Shown: one piece after another, positions 25,481 to 35,504 of the stretch
Numbering within the stretch: the stretch's first letter is position 1
How the letters are laid out: the number at the start of each line of letters is the position of its first letter
Assembly: GCA_024529925.1 (NCBI GenBank)
Contig: JAFEUB010000813.1
Coordinates: 371,001 to 435,000 of the forward strand
Length of the DNA: 64,000 bases
Reading direction: 5' to 3'
DNA from: Ophthalmolycus amberensis
Taxonomy: Eukaryota > Chordata > Actinopteri > Perciformes > Zoarcidae
Translations under genes and position numbers: made by a program
Notes under the pieces: model-generated
Told to the model about the DNA's origin: nothing
The model's database searches: none
The model's input: only the letters and a program-made list of their open reading frames with translations

Positions 25481-27599
25481 GGTGTCATTACATTGCCATT
25501 ATCATTTAGATCGGTTCATTAAACAACATGATGCACCAATGATGAGACAATTACGGTTCTTAAATAAAACAGGATGGAAAGGGATACAAATAAGACTGCT
25601 GGGCCCCACAGGAACACACTCCTGCACACATCCTGTGCAGATGTGTGTTCTGTTCACAAACACCAAGACACACATGTAATGCTGACATCCGGGGTCACTG
25701 AGCTCGGTCCCTAGGTAATCGTTGGACAGTGGTTCTTGCCTATGCTTGAAAAACAATGAGTGATAACAATTAAGCCCTGCTGTAGAGTCCAGGCAAAACA
25801 GAAACGGCTCACTGTGTAAACAAATATATAACAGAGGAAGATGCTTGTGTAGAGCCTTATATTTCTTGAGATATTCGACAACAGCGTCTCGATGACACTG
25901 CTGGGTTTTTAGCTCTATGACACATCTGGTGTGATACGTTGTTTTCCATTTTCTTTTTGGGGCCTTTGCTGGGATTTCTCTGAGGAATGAGCTTATAGAA
26001 TTCAAATTTCTCTGACAGATTTTTATTTATTATCAGTTTTATGGCAATGACTGAAAGAGATTTAAATTATGTGAAATTTTAAAGAGTTTTGTGGGAACTA
26101 TCCATTTAATTATATACACATTTTCTTATCCCCTCAGCTATCTACGCTATGGTTTAAAAAAATAAAAATCTTCAAAACAAAGCTGTAACCATCTGGCGTG
26201 GTGGTTGGTGGTGTCAGATGGTATCATTCAGGGACACAGACTACAGAGTAGCCTCAAAAGAACAAAATCTATTTCAGCTCAAGTTTTGGAGTTGTGTTTT
26301 TACTTCCCACAGAAAAAAAAGTTTCCTTCCTAAAAACCCAGATAGTCCAGCCTGTTCTTTGGAGTTATCCAAATGTATTCTGGGAAATGAAGGTGATCAG
26401 TTATGTTCACCTTACAGGCAAGAAAAGAGGGCACACCAGAGAACACATTTCCAAGACGTGAAGTATAAGGCTGGTGTTGTATATATTGCTATAGTATTTG
26501 TCTTTGTCCCCTAGAACTCTGATGTTGTACAATCCTATTAAAACGTAATATACTGTATACATATACCTTCATTGTGATGAATACAGCATGTTTATTCGAA
26601 AAAATTTCAGAAACTCAATAAACTATGAAATTCTGTATGATTCTCTTCAACAGAATTTGAGATGATACAACTCCAGCCTTATCCTTGAAACAACATTAAC
26701 TGTAAATGTATCTGCATACGATATCACTTGTAAAGCAACACATACAGTAGATACTGTTGTTTTTCCTTGAAAGCCTCAGGCGTGCTGGTAGATATCTTGA
26801 TCCCTTTGCCGTTGTGCATTTGATCTCTTGCAGTTATACATTTAAAGTTGACATTCACTGTAACACAGTAGTCCGTGGACAGTTTCTTCAGTCTTCAGGC
26901 ATGAGCAACAGAGGAGTGCACGGAAAAATGCAATGATCTACTGATGTGGCCGTTAGAAGAAGAGACTGAAAGATGTCCTCTGCTGTGTGTGACAAGTGTT
27001 AAATGTGAATGATTACTTTGCCATGTCCAATGGATCCCCAAGCAAGGGTCCTATTTTTAGAAAAGTACTTTGAAATGTCAACCGGCTTGATGTACATCTA
27101 CAGAGTGTGTGGGAAGAGAACACTTTATCTTGATAAGTGTAGCCCTTTGATGGTAGTTGCAAAATGTAGCACATACAAACATTCACTTGGAACATGCACA
27201 ATATATGAGAGCTTACAGATGTCTCACAAACAATGATGTCTTAGAAGTAAACTGGACTTTAAAAAATGAATGAAAAACAGAAGTGAATATGTACTAAAAG
27301 TACGGACTGGCCTTTTATTTATTTTGTGGTATGCACTCATTTATTTGTTTTAAACTGAATTAGTTTTTATCATTTTGAGCTTCATTATTCTGTCTTTGTT
27401 TTGTATCTTTCATTCAGCTTCTGTATCTTCTACTCATTTTTGTGCCTTTGTGGACTTAGAATATACACCTTGCTGAGGTATTCATTAACTTCCTTAAGAC
27501 GAGTAAATGTGTGGGTTCGAATGATAAATAACAAAGAACCAAGTTACAAGTAACCAGCATTTCATTAAAACATTCAAATGTAAATGCAGCTGCACTTTC
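25481..27599. other. Non-coding, no supported gene
   Basis: The minus strand carries the longest open frame of the window, 167 codons at 25502-26005, but its sequence is cysteine- and histidine-rich without domain structure, resembles no family I know, and its length is within chance expectation for 64 kb. A second small frame lies at 26218-26514 on the plus strand. Nothing else recognised. Confidence 0.45.
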
Positions 27600-28640
27600 C
27601 AATTTGAGTTTTGAACCTTGGGAGTAAGGACATTATGGAATGCCGGAATATTTTTAGGAAGTAGGCTTGGGGCATGTTAGCAAGTTGTTTTCAGTTGAAG
27701 TTTAGTTGAACAATGCAAGTTTCAGTTGAAGAAGTCAACCACCAGTCCCTCACTTTCCAATAAGAGTCTTCGAATTTGAGAGCAGCTGATTTGTTGAACT
27801 ATTGGCACTTTATTGAGGATATTTTGGCTGGTCTTTCCTCTTGACATTTTAGACATTGAGTGTCATATTGTAGAGTTCAAGGACATTGTGGACTGTGAGG
27901 ACATTGAGCTTGTCCCTACTTTCTAATTTGAGAGGAAAGTAATAGGGACTATGTGGAAAGTAAGGACATTTTTGGAAAGTAAAAGCTTGTTGGCTAGTCC
28001 CCACATTCTGATCTAAGTTGCTGGCCTTGAGATTAAGGACATTCTGGAATTAGAGAACTGTTTTGGAATATGAGAATATTTTAGCCTGTTGTCACTTTCC
28101 AAATTGAGTTTCAAGACCTTGACAGGAAGGACATTGTGAACAGCAAGGACATTATTGGAAAATACATTTGGGTCGTACATTTTCGACCTCGAGGACATTG
28201 TGGGAAGTAATGTCATTCAGTGAATCTTTCCTATGTGACTGAAGTACTTTGTTCTTTAAATTTAATTATTATTTTTTTAAATAAAAGGACATTGTGGCCA
28301 GTCCTCATTTTCCAATTTAAGTTTTAGAGCTTCAGAATTTAGACATTTTAGAACATTTTGAAACAATATTTGTAAACGTTATTTATACACTTTTTAATGG
28401 AGGATATTTTGGCTGGTCCTCACTGTCAAATACGAGTATTAGAAGCTGCAAGCAAGGTTATCTTTTGAAAGTGAGGACATTTTGCCCACTCACTTCTTCA
28501 GGAGGCTGTTTGGAGGTTGAAAGGAAGACTTGGTTATAGGGTTATGTTCATAATAACATTAGGGAAAATGTTGGGGTGGCAGTAGACATCTAGTGATAGC
28601 TAAGGTCAGAGTTGGGCGTGGGAGTGTACATTATGTCGGT
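27600..28640 (+). repeat. Decayed minisatellite-like array with GGACATT core
   Basis: The string AGGACATT occurs ten times between 27627 and 28481, usually followed by (G/A/T)TGG. It is interspersed with recurring phrases CACTTTCCAA(A/T)TTGAG, TTTTGGCTGGTC and GGAAAGTAAGG. Units are too diverged and too unevenly spaced (about 15-190 bases) for a clean period, so this looks like an old tandem array that has decayed and been rearranged. Phrases of this kind are familiar from fish introns and intergenic DNA, though I cannot name the family. No open frame spans the array. Confidence 0.6.
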
Positions 28641-28734
28641 GCAAACGAGGAGGAGAATTACTGTGCAACACCTTCAGAAGTATCTGTGTTACCTTCAAAC
28701 AGGAAGCAACTAATTCAAGGACAGTTGGACCAGA

Positions 28735-29060
28735 GCCAATGCTGAATTATCGTTCCAGTGTTTGTGAAATTCGTGGCAAAATAACTCTGCATAATCACGG
28801 CAATCCAGGGCCAATTTCAGAGCAAGTGCAGAAAATTACCATAAGAGATGCATATGTTTAATTATCTTGTATCTGAAGCTTTTTGAAAATATACAGGCAT
28901 TTCCATTCAGGCTTTGAATCCAAAAGCACAGATTAAGGCAGTGCTGTGAAAATATTCATAAATTACAGGAACCTTAATTAATTTCACTCATAGAGGTACT
29001 AATGAGGAAAATTTAAATCACGCACATTAAAAAAGGGACAATTATTATTTGCCTGTAGAA
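28735..29060. promoter_or_regulatory. Candidate conserved non-coding element
   Basis: A 300-base block of complex sequence rich in homeodomain, SOX and POU-type cores: GCTGAATTATCG near 28741, GCATAATCACGG near 28789, TTTAATTATCTTG near 28857, ATTCATAAATTACAGG near 28953, CCTTAATTAATTTCAC near 28972 and GGACAATTATTATTTGCC near 29036. It starts where the decayed GGACATT array stops. Enhancer function is inferred from this motif density only. Confidence 0.45.
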
Positions 29061-30382
29061 CAATAAAATAAACAATCATTTGAGTCCTTGGAGGAACAGC
29101 ACAGGCTCAGCTTGTGGTGCAAAAGATTCCACTTGTTATTCAGAGACTTTATCAACATGGTCAAGGTGATAATTCATTTAGTGTTATCAATCCAGTTTTC
29201 CTTAACACCAGGGACGATTCCTTTTTATTTTAAGAACATATTAAAGCGAGTGCCCAAAAATATAGGAAGAAAATAAAGACTGCACACTTGAACACCTACA
29301 TTTTGTTTTGTGAAGGTCAAAATGTGTCCCTTTTTAAAAAGAAAACATGCCGTTAACAGCTTCTCAATAAGCTTTGTGGGGTCACCGTAAAGTGGAGAAG
29401 GTGATCTTGACACATTGTACAGATTTCCTCAAAAGCTGCATGCGCCGAGTGAGAAGTGCTCAGAAGTGTTTCTCTACAAAATATGGAGGGCAGGGAGTCT
29501 TTCATGCTCCGGCCATTCTCCCTCTGATTTAGATATGTGGTCATTGGAGACTTTTCTGACCTAAATGGGTTTCCAGAGGCATCCTGGGTGTGAAGATGTA
29601 AGCCTCACCAGGTAAAGAGGATATGTGTAATTGGAGTTACTCTAACAAGGCTGTTATACTTTGCCATAAATCATGACAAGTGAAAGTCCTGTGCCCTCTA
29701 TTCAGTGTCCTGAAATAGAGCAGGAGGAAAAATTAACTGTGCTCTGCTAGAACTTTCCTCTTCAATCCAGTGGGGGTTTATTGGATGTTATCCTGCTGGG
29801 CTTACAGTGTAGTGTGAGCTTTGTAGTAAAGCAGTGGAGCTCTGTGGTAAAACCCTCTCTACTCTATAGGAAAATAAAAACAGCACAATTATGTAAAGCA
29901 TAAGATTTAAAAAGGAACATTTAACTAGGATTCTTTAATTTGTTTCATACAATTCAAACATCGCCTCCAGTTGTCTCTTTAACCTGAGTTTCAGTTGCTG
30001 GATGACTTTTAATGACATTTTTAAAATGTTTTGTTTTAGCTGAGTGCTTGAATTTTAAAAACCTTGAAAACCATCAAAATGGAGCCGTTTAAGATTTGGC
30101 AAATTCGACAAAGTGCATAATTCCCTCAGCTGCTGTCTCTCTCCAATAATATAAGCGCTGGTGTTGTCTGATTGTGTGGGTCCAATATGTTTGATATTGT
30201 TCCCGATTTTTAGTCTTGTCCGGGGTTTGATCATATTTTTACTTGGTTAACGACACGCCTAGTTTTTCAGGTAATTAATTGTTGTGTTTATCCTCCTTTG
30301 TTAGACTTAGAGTTTAATTTAAGTGTTTTGATCACGTATTGTCATTTTTAAAACACAATGGTCTAAAACCACTGTTTACATG
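29061..30382. other. Non-coding, no gene seen
   Basis: AT-rich, with short chance-length open frames and no recognised elements. The last five bases (ACATG, 30378-30382) are the left target duplication of the LTR that follows. Confidence 0.5.
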
Positions 30383-30927
30383 TGTCAGGATCCCTGTCTT
30401 ACCCATTGTGTGTTAACCTCTGTTTCCCCCCAATCTCCTCTCCTCATGTGTCTGTCATTCCCCTGTTTGTTTTGTTATGCCATGTGTTTGGTGTTTTCTC
30501 GGACCTGCCTCCAGACACCTCCCATTGCCACCGCCCTGATGGATGCTCATTACCCAGCAGCATATCAACCCTGGTCTTGCAGGCCTGGGTTGTCAGACCG
30601 TATTGTCTTCTGCCTCGGTAGCCTCCGCCGCCGTTCCGTAAGTTGAACCCCGTTGTATCTTCTCGAACTAATCTCTCTTCTCTCTGCTACGGGTGTAGAG
30701 TACTGGTCGATCTGCATACTCTCCGGTGTCGAGCCACGGGACATCACACCGTCGAGCTACCAGCCCTCCGGTGTTGAGCCACAGGACATCACACTGTCAA
30801 TCCGCCTGCCCTCCGGTGTCGGATCACGGGCTCTACACCTTCACACACCTTCAAAATAAAATCTGTTACATCGGACTCTGTCTCCTGTGGTCTTGCGTTT
30901 GGGTCCTACCCGTGAACTCCCGTGACA
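30383..30927 (+). mobile_element. Solo LTR of an LTR retroelement, 545 bp
   Basis: The segment starts TGTCAGGATCCC and ends CTCCCGTGACA, so its first and last five bases (TGTCA and TGACA) are inverted repeats of TG...CA form. It is flanked on both sides by the perfect 5-bp duplication ACATG (30378-30382 and 30928-30932), as left by an LTR-element integrase; five bases suits Ty3/gypsy-type elements and some endogenous retroviruses. A polyadenylation signal AATAAA at 30855-30860 near the 3' part fixes the plus orientation. It is distinctly more GC-rich than its neighbours. No internal coding region is present, so it is a solo LTR left by recombination. A 45-bp tandem repeat lies inside. Confidence 0.9.
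30721..30840 (+). repeat. 45-bp tandem repeat inside the LTR, about 2.7 copies
   Basis: CTCCGGTGTCGAGCCACGGG at 30721 recurs as CTCCGGTGTTGAGCCACAGG at 30766 and CTCCGGTGTCGGATCACGGG at 30811. The period is exactly 45 bases. The repeats lie upstream of the AATAAA signal, in the part of the LTR that often carries promoter or enhancer repeats. Confidence 0.85.
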
Positions 30928-30932
30928 ACATG

Positions 30933-31238
30933 CCAACGAGTGCCCCAGGTTAAGCGTTTTTTTTTTCCATTTCTGAAACCAGGACATGTTTACTGTATAT
31001 TAGCAAACATAATCTTAATACTCCACAAAATTCCATGCATATAAAGACAGTCATTGGTTCAGTTCTGCCTGTAAGGACCATAAAGCATGAATAATACGTG
31101 AACAGTCGCAGTGTGTCAGGACACAGAGGGTGTGAGGACACAGAAGGAAGAGACTAGAATAATGTGAAGCCATGCAGGGATATCTAATGAAAACATCTAT
31201 GAAAACTGATCGAGTCTGAAGAGAAGTTAGAAGAGCAA
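30933..31238. other. Non-coding spacer
   Basis: Spacer between the solo LTR and the perfect hairpin; nothing recognised apart from a short T run near 30959. Confidence 0.5.
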
Positions 31239-31286
31239 GTCTGTACATGCAGTTCAACAATCCATTGTTGAACTGCATGTACAGAC
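31239..31286. repeat. Perfect 23-bp hairpin (inverted repeat, 2-base spacer)
   Basis: Bases 31239-31261 and 31264-31286 are exact reverse complements, separated only by CC. The arms contain CTGTACATGCAG (itself largely palindromic) and GTTCAACAAT. A 46-base perfect match is far beyond chance. The spacer is too short for a normal precursor microRNA loop. The origin is unclear: a fold-back duplication, a replication-slippage event, or the core of a short palindromic element. Confidence 0.95.
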
Positions 31287-31379
31287 ATCTATATAAATTA
31301 TATATCAACTGAGTCAGATTTCAGTTTACTTTAATAAATACCCTTTTAAATAAACTATTCTTATTTGCATCACAGAGCA
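31287..31379. other. Non-coding spacer
   Basis: AT-rich spacer; nothing recognised. Confidence 0.5.
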
Positions 31380-31990
31380 TCATCGTCATGCTGGGCTGTA
31401 AAGCACGTGCAAATTGAATTTTGAATACACAATAATTAAGGACCTTTAATAAGGATGGAGTCAGTTGCCAGCCTGGGACATTCCTGCCCCAGGGGCCTCA
31501 TTCATTTAAACATCTTCAAACCATTTCACATTTATATATAAATATAATGCAACGCATGCAGAAATGATTGGAAAGCTAACCGTTTGGGAATTTTGAAGCA
31601 GAAATTTCCAGCCACTTCCCGACTTGCTGTGCCAACTTTTGTGTTGCCAGAGCTCAGGTTTGTTTGTCATCTCAATACCACCTGCACCAATTACTGCAGG
31701 ACCTGACTGCGGTACTGTAAATCTGTTAATACAGGGTGGTTTATATTACTCATTATGTCTCGACTCTTTTGAACGCATACATCGCTGTGCTGTTAGCTGA
31801 GAAACACAGGAGCGTCCTCCAATGGCGAAATGACACAGCTCTGTAAGAATTAATGCAGACTGACTACCCCATTCACACTCTATTAGTCTGATTATTTAAT
31901 GTAATAGAGTTGATGATTAAATTAGCTCTATGATGATGTAACATGTGTAATCACAGAGGCTTATTAATTAGTTGGTTAAACAACTTAAGG
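31380..31990. promoter_or_regulatory. Candidate conserved non-coding block
   Basis: About 600 bases of complex, low-repeat sequence with many homeodomain cores (ACAATAATTAAGGACC near 31430, TTTAATAAGG near 31446, ACCAATTACTGCAGG near 31687, AAGAATTAATGCAGAC near 31844, TTATTAATTAGTTGG near 31961) and an interior ATTAGTCTGATTATTTAATG. It resembles clustered conserved elements of developmental loci. The limits are approximate and the function is inferred. Confidence 0.4.
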
Positions 31991-33030
31991 ATGCTCAGAA
32001 GCTGCTCAGTCATGATGTGTCATACAGCTCACTGTTTATCATTGTTTTCATAAGGGGAAATTATTATGAATGGATGATGAATAAGCTAAAAACAGGTGTT
32101 CAACCTTTAAGAGCTGAACAAATTTTTTTTTTTTTCAATAAAAGTAGCTAGATGGACTTACATGTTGGTGAAGTTGAATGTATAAAGATATTGGAAAACA
32201 ACAAATTAGCAAATTGTACACATACTTTACCAGTGACAAAGAGGAAGGGTTCATCAGTATTCTTTTATTCTTTTTGGTATGAAGAATGACTCTCGCTGCT
32301 CTGATGCCCATTACACTCCCGTAGACAGAGGATGCCATCTTTTACATATAGTAGCGCTGTGATGGACTTGCTTTATAGCCGTATGGAGAGGACTAACATC
32401 ACGCGGACCAATTATTCTGTCAACGTACATATGGCAGTGTATACATGAGCCAAGACTTTTAAAATACTGTCATTCAAAAAACTACATTTCTTACCTTATT
32501 TTTCCATAAAAATCTAGTTTGTGCCCACTGCAAGTTCCCTACATTGTCTATGCAGTAAACAAAATAACCTGTTTGGACTCGATTCTGTAACATTACAGTA
32601 CATGTTGATTATTTTTTTTGATGTGTCATTGTTACTGTCTGAAGATTTTTCATGATAAGCAACTGTGTTAACAGATCAACTGATTGGATCGTGTTGACTT
32701 ATTTGCAAAAAAAAATGTTGATCAGTGCACATTACCTGAGCTCAGCTTGTGGAAAATGCAGCTGCATGGTCACTGCCTTGTGTACAGTATGTCGATACAA
32801 ATAGAAGGCAGTGGTTCCCTCGCCTCCTGTGCCTGCAGGCCATGAAGCTGCATGTGCAGACCGGTTTAATGAGCCATTATGTGTCAGAGGACGGGGGCTT
32901 TCTTTCAGGAGCTCTAAAAACAAAAAGAAAAAATACTCCTCATATCCCTTCTGACTTTTCAAGCCGAACCTTTAAAATGCTAAGACCTTTATTTTCATCA
33001 TTTTATCATTCCTTCTAAGGTCACAACGAT
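31991..33030. other. Non-coding, no gene seen
   Basis: No frame matches a known family. A 15-T run lies near 32120. Nothing else recognised. Confidence 0.45.
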
Positions 33031-33345
33031 AGACATCGCCGGAAAGAATGGCCTCTAATTGCAATTATGAATTCACAACAACTAACCCTATAATTTTCTC
33101 CCTTTTTTTTGAGAACAAGACACTTCATAGATATCCAGGGTTAGAGTTTAGCTGCTCCCAAGCTGGATAAATAATTAGCGACTCGGTGGGAAGTAGCAGC
33201 TAATACAGCAATTACCTTATCCAATACCTTGATAATCACTGAAAGGCTCCTGCAGGTTCAGAGGGAGCGCTGCCGCTGAGAACTGCTCCAACTTGCTATT
33301 CATTGACTTCTCTGATTCAGGCATTGTTCCTCAGCTCATTAAAAA
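33031..33345. promoter_or_regulatory. Candidate conserved non-coding element
   Basis: Complex sequence with clustered cores: CTCTAATTGCAATTATGAATTC near 33052, ATAAATAATTAGCGACTC near 33166, ACAGCAATTACCTTATCC near 33205 and TTGATAATCACTG near 33229. No coding potential. Enhancer role inferred. Confidence 0.4.
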
Positions 33346-33929
33346 TAAAGACCATTACAGACTTTAAAAGGAAATACACACAGTGTATCTGCACTGGTTT
33401 GAAATCTTGAAAGTATTTATATACTTTCAAACATGATGCTTTGATGTTGAGAATAAACGAATACACATGTTACAGAGGAGTATAAATATATATGCGTGGT
33501 TGTTCTTTTAGAAAATGGATCAACTTTAACACATCCTAATGCAGGAGACTTATTTTCTAAATTTTGAGTTCATTATCGGGATATTCACTAAAGAGGGAAG
33601 TGTATCTCCCCATATTCGTGTGTCTAAGTGATAACAGGGACACACATTTTTTTAATTGGTCCAGTATTGAGCCAGAGTGCTGAAAGCCAGCAGCCGCTTA
33701 ACTGGCTGCAATGAAATCCTTCCAGGCATTTGCGCAACGTCAATGTATGTACACTTTAAGTGCTTGCTTTTGTCATTGACAGGCTCAGAGACCCTATACA
33801 GCATTTTTCTTTACCTTTCCCTTGATCCGCTCAGTTTGTTGTGTCCTTGACAAAAGACCTGTGTTTCTTTGAGCCATTCCCCTTCATTCTCACCTGCCCC
33901 TGTGTGGACTATCTTGCACTTTATGCTAC
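33346..33929. other. Non-coding; small perfect hairpin at 33407-33430
   Basis: A 10-bp perfect inverted repeat (TTGAAAGTAT / ATACTTTCAA) with a 4-base loop lies at 33407-33430. AT-rich inverted repeats of this size are common by chance or slippage. Otherwise nothing recognised. Confidence 0.5.
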
Positions 33930-34071
33930 GTCTGTTGCTCTGAGCGTGTCATAAGGACGCGGGTGTTGGAGCTAGATGCAAGACGATGCATCACGTCCAC
34001 ACACTTAAAGAGTCAAACTGCCGAGCAGCACTGACCGAGCTGAGGTATTTGACGCATCGGGAGTGAGAATG
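33930..34071. mobile_element. Fragment related to the 8212-9337 inverted-end element
   Basis: Bases 34030-34070 (from CACTGACCGAGCTG through GTATTTGACGCATC to GGGAGTGAGAAT) match, with about seven differences over 41 positions, the reverse complement of the left end of the element at 8212. The sequence upstream to about 33930 is GC-richer than the surroundings and probably belongs to the same insertion, but no opposite end was found, so it is a partial copy or a related family. Confidence 0.5.
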
Positions 34072-35488
34072 GGTTGTTGAAAGGGCTTTCTCTCCTAAAC
34101 ACTAACATGATGTTGTTTTGGGCCACTTATTGAAATTAATGATGCTGTCATTGTTTTGGAGAGGACAGTCTTGCAATGTTTGTGCAGGTTAGCAGGTCTC
34201 TCCCAATACCCACACCTGAAGTGTAGTCTTAAGTGTACCTTGTGTGTCCCTCATCTGAAAACGCAAATACTATTACACTGCACCATGAACTTATAGCCAA
34301 GTGTATCCTACAGTTTACCACTGTTCGATGTGTGACAAGGTAGTTTGTTGTAATGTCCCTCTGAGCTGCTTTTATGGTCCACATCAATAAACTGAATTTA
34401 AGATTGGACGACACGTTTTAATGCAGGGTATAAATCCTGAGTCTGACAAGCAATGGCAGAACTTCCACATATGATCATTTCATTTTGATGTCAGTCCTTG
34501 ATGAAAATGATAGCATACTGTATGACATTGCCAACATAAACATTGATTGTCTAATTATTTTCCTGTCAGATTTTTTTAGAAATGTGTTCCTGTACTTAAA
34601 ACATGTAGCACACAATAACATCTCAACAGTAATAATGTTAATGTTGTATTTTAGACATGGGAGGAGCTTCTAGACAACTCTGTTTAATTGCCTTTCAAGT
34701 ACCTTCAGCCCCTGAATGTTTTTTTAGTTTTTTTTCTCACTGCAATCTGATCTGTTACGCTGGTGAAACCGACTTGATTACTCTTCATGTAGAAATAAAA
34801 TACAACAAAGAAAGAATTTGTGATCGATTGAGCCATGAAATTGACAAATTAATGAGATGGTGCCATTATGTCCCGGTGTGCTCTGAATAACTTCCACATG
34901 CTTCCACTCTCAACTCTCAACAGGCACTTCTGGCAGTTACCAGATATCACACAAATAGGCACTTGAATATCTGCAAATATTACTCCCATTACTCAAGTGT
35001 GAGTATTGGGACAGAGCCAGTGTTCCAGCTAGCTGCTCTTCCATTGGCCTGAATTCCAAACTCGTGTTCTCTGCCACAACAGTCAATGTCTTTTATTTGT
35101 GAAATATGTAACCTAGACCGTGATCTAAAAAGACACTACAGGTAGAAGAAAAACAATCTAAGTCTGTTTCCACCAAGTTGAATGTCTTTGTTGCATGCAA
35201 TCAATATTAGTCACCCACTGTGGTTTAGCTTGTTGTTGAAATGGCATAGACTTGAGTCAGAGGCATTAGTGTTTGGCAAAGATTTTCACTTTCACAGTTT
35301 GAACATAAACAAGAAAATATCATTTCACAATGGTTTATTTTCTCTCATGAAGGATTAAGGGCACTTTCCCTCAGTGACTAAGAGCAAGAAAGTGATGGAG
35401 CTAACCCGACCATTAGGCATATATTGAATAGCGTCGTACATTAATCTGTCACAAATCCTCGGAGTCATCCGTGGTTCTACATCAGAAT
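34072..35488. other. Non-coding, no gene seen
   Basis: Only chance-length frames; no recognised elements. Confidence 0.5.
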
Positions 35489-35504
35489 GGGGGGGGGGGG
35501 GGGG
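35489..35504. repeat. Poly-G tract, 16 G
   Basis: An uninterrupted run of 16 guanines in otherwise ordinary sequence. Confidence 0.95.

Noticed and set aside
25502..26005. 167-codon minus-strand open frame, the longest in the window
   Set aside because: Its length is about what chance gives in 64 kb of both strands, it shows no domain, signal or repeat structure, and no family is recognisable.
27513..27522. GGGTTCGAAT, resembling a tRNA or SINE B box
   Set aside because: No A box at the right distance upstream and no cloverleaf can be drawn; chance match.
30380..30646. Overlapping frames in the 30.4-30.9 kb region
   Set aside because: They lie entirely within the solo LTR, which is non-coding; the openness follows from its higher GC content.
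31239..31286. Hairpin as a microRNA precursor
   Set aside because: The arms are perfectly paired with only a 2-base spacer and no bulges; a normal precursor has a larger loop and imperfect stem.
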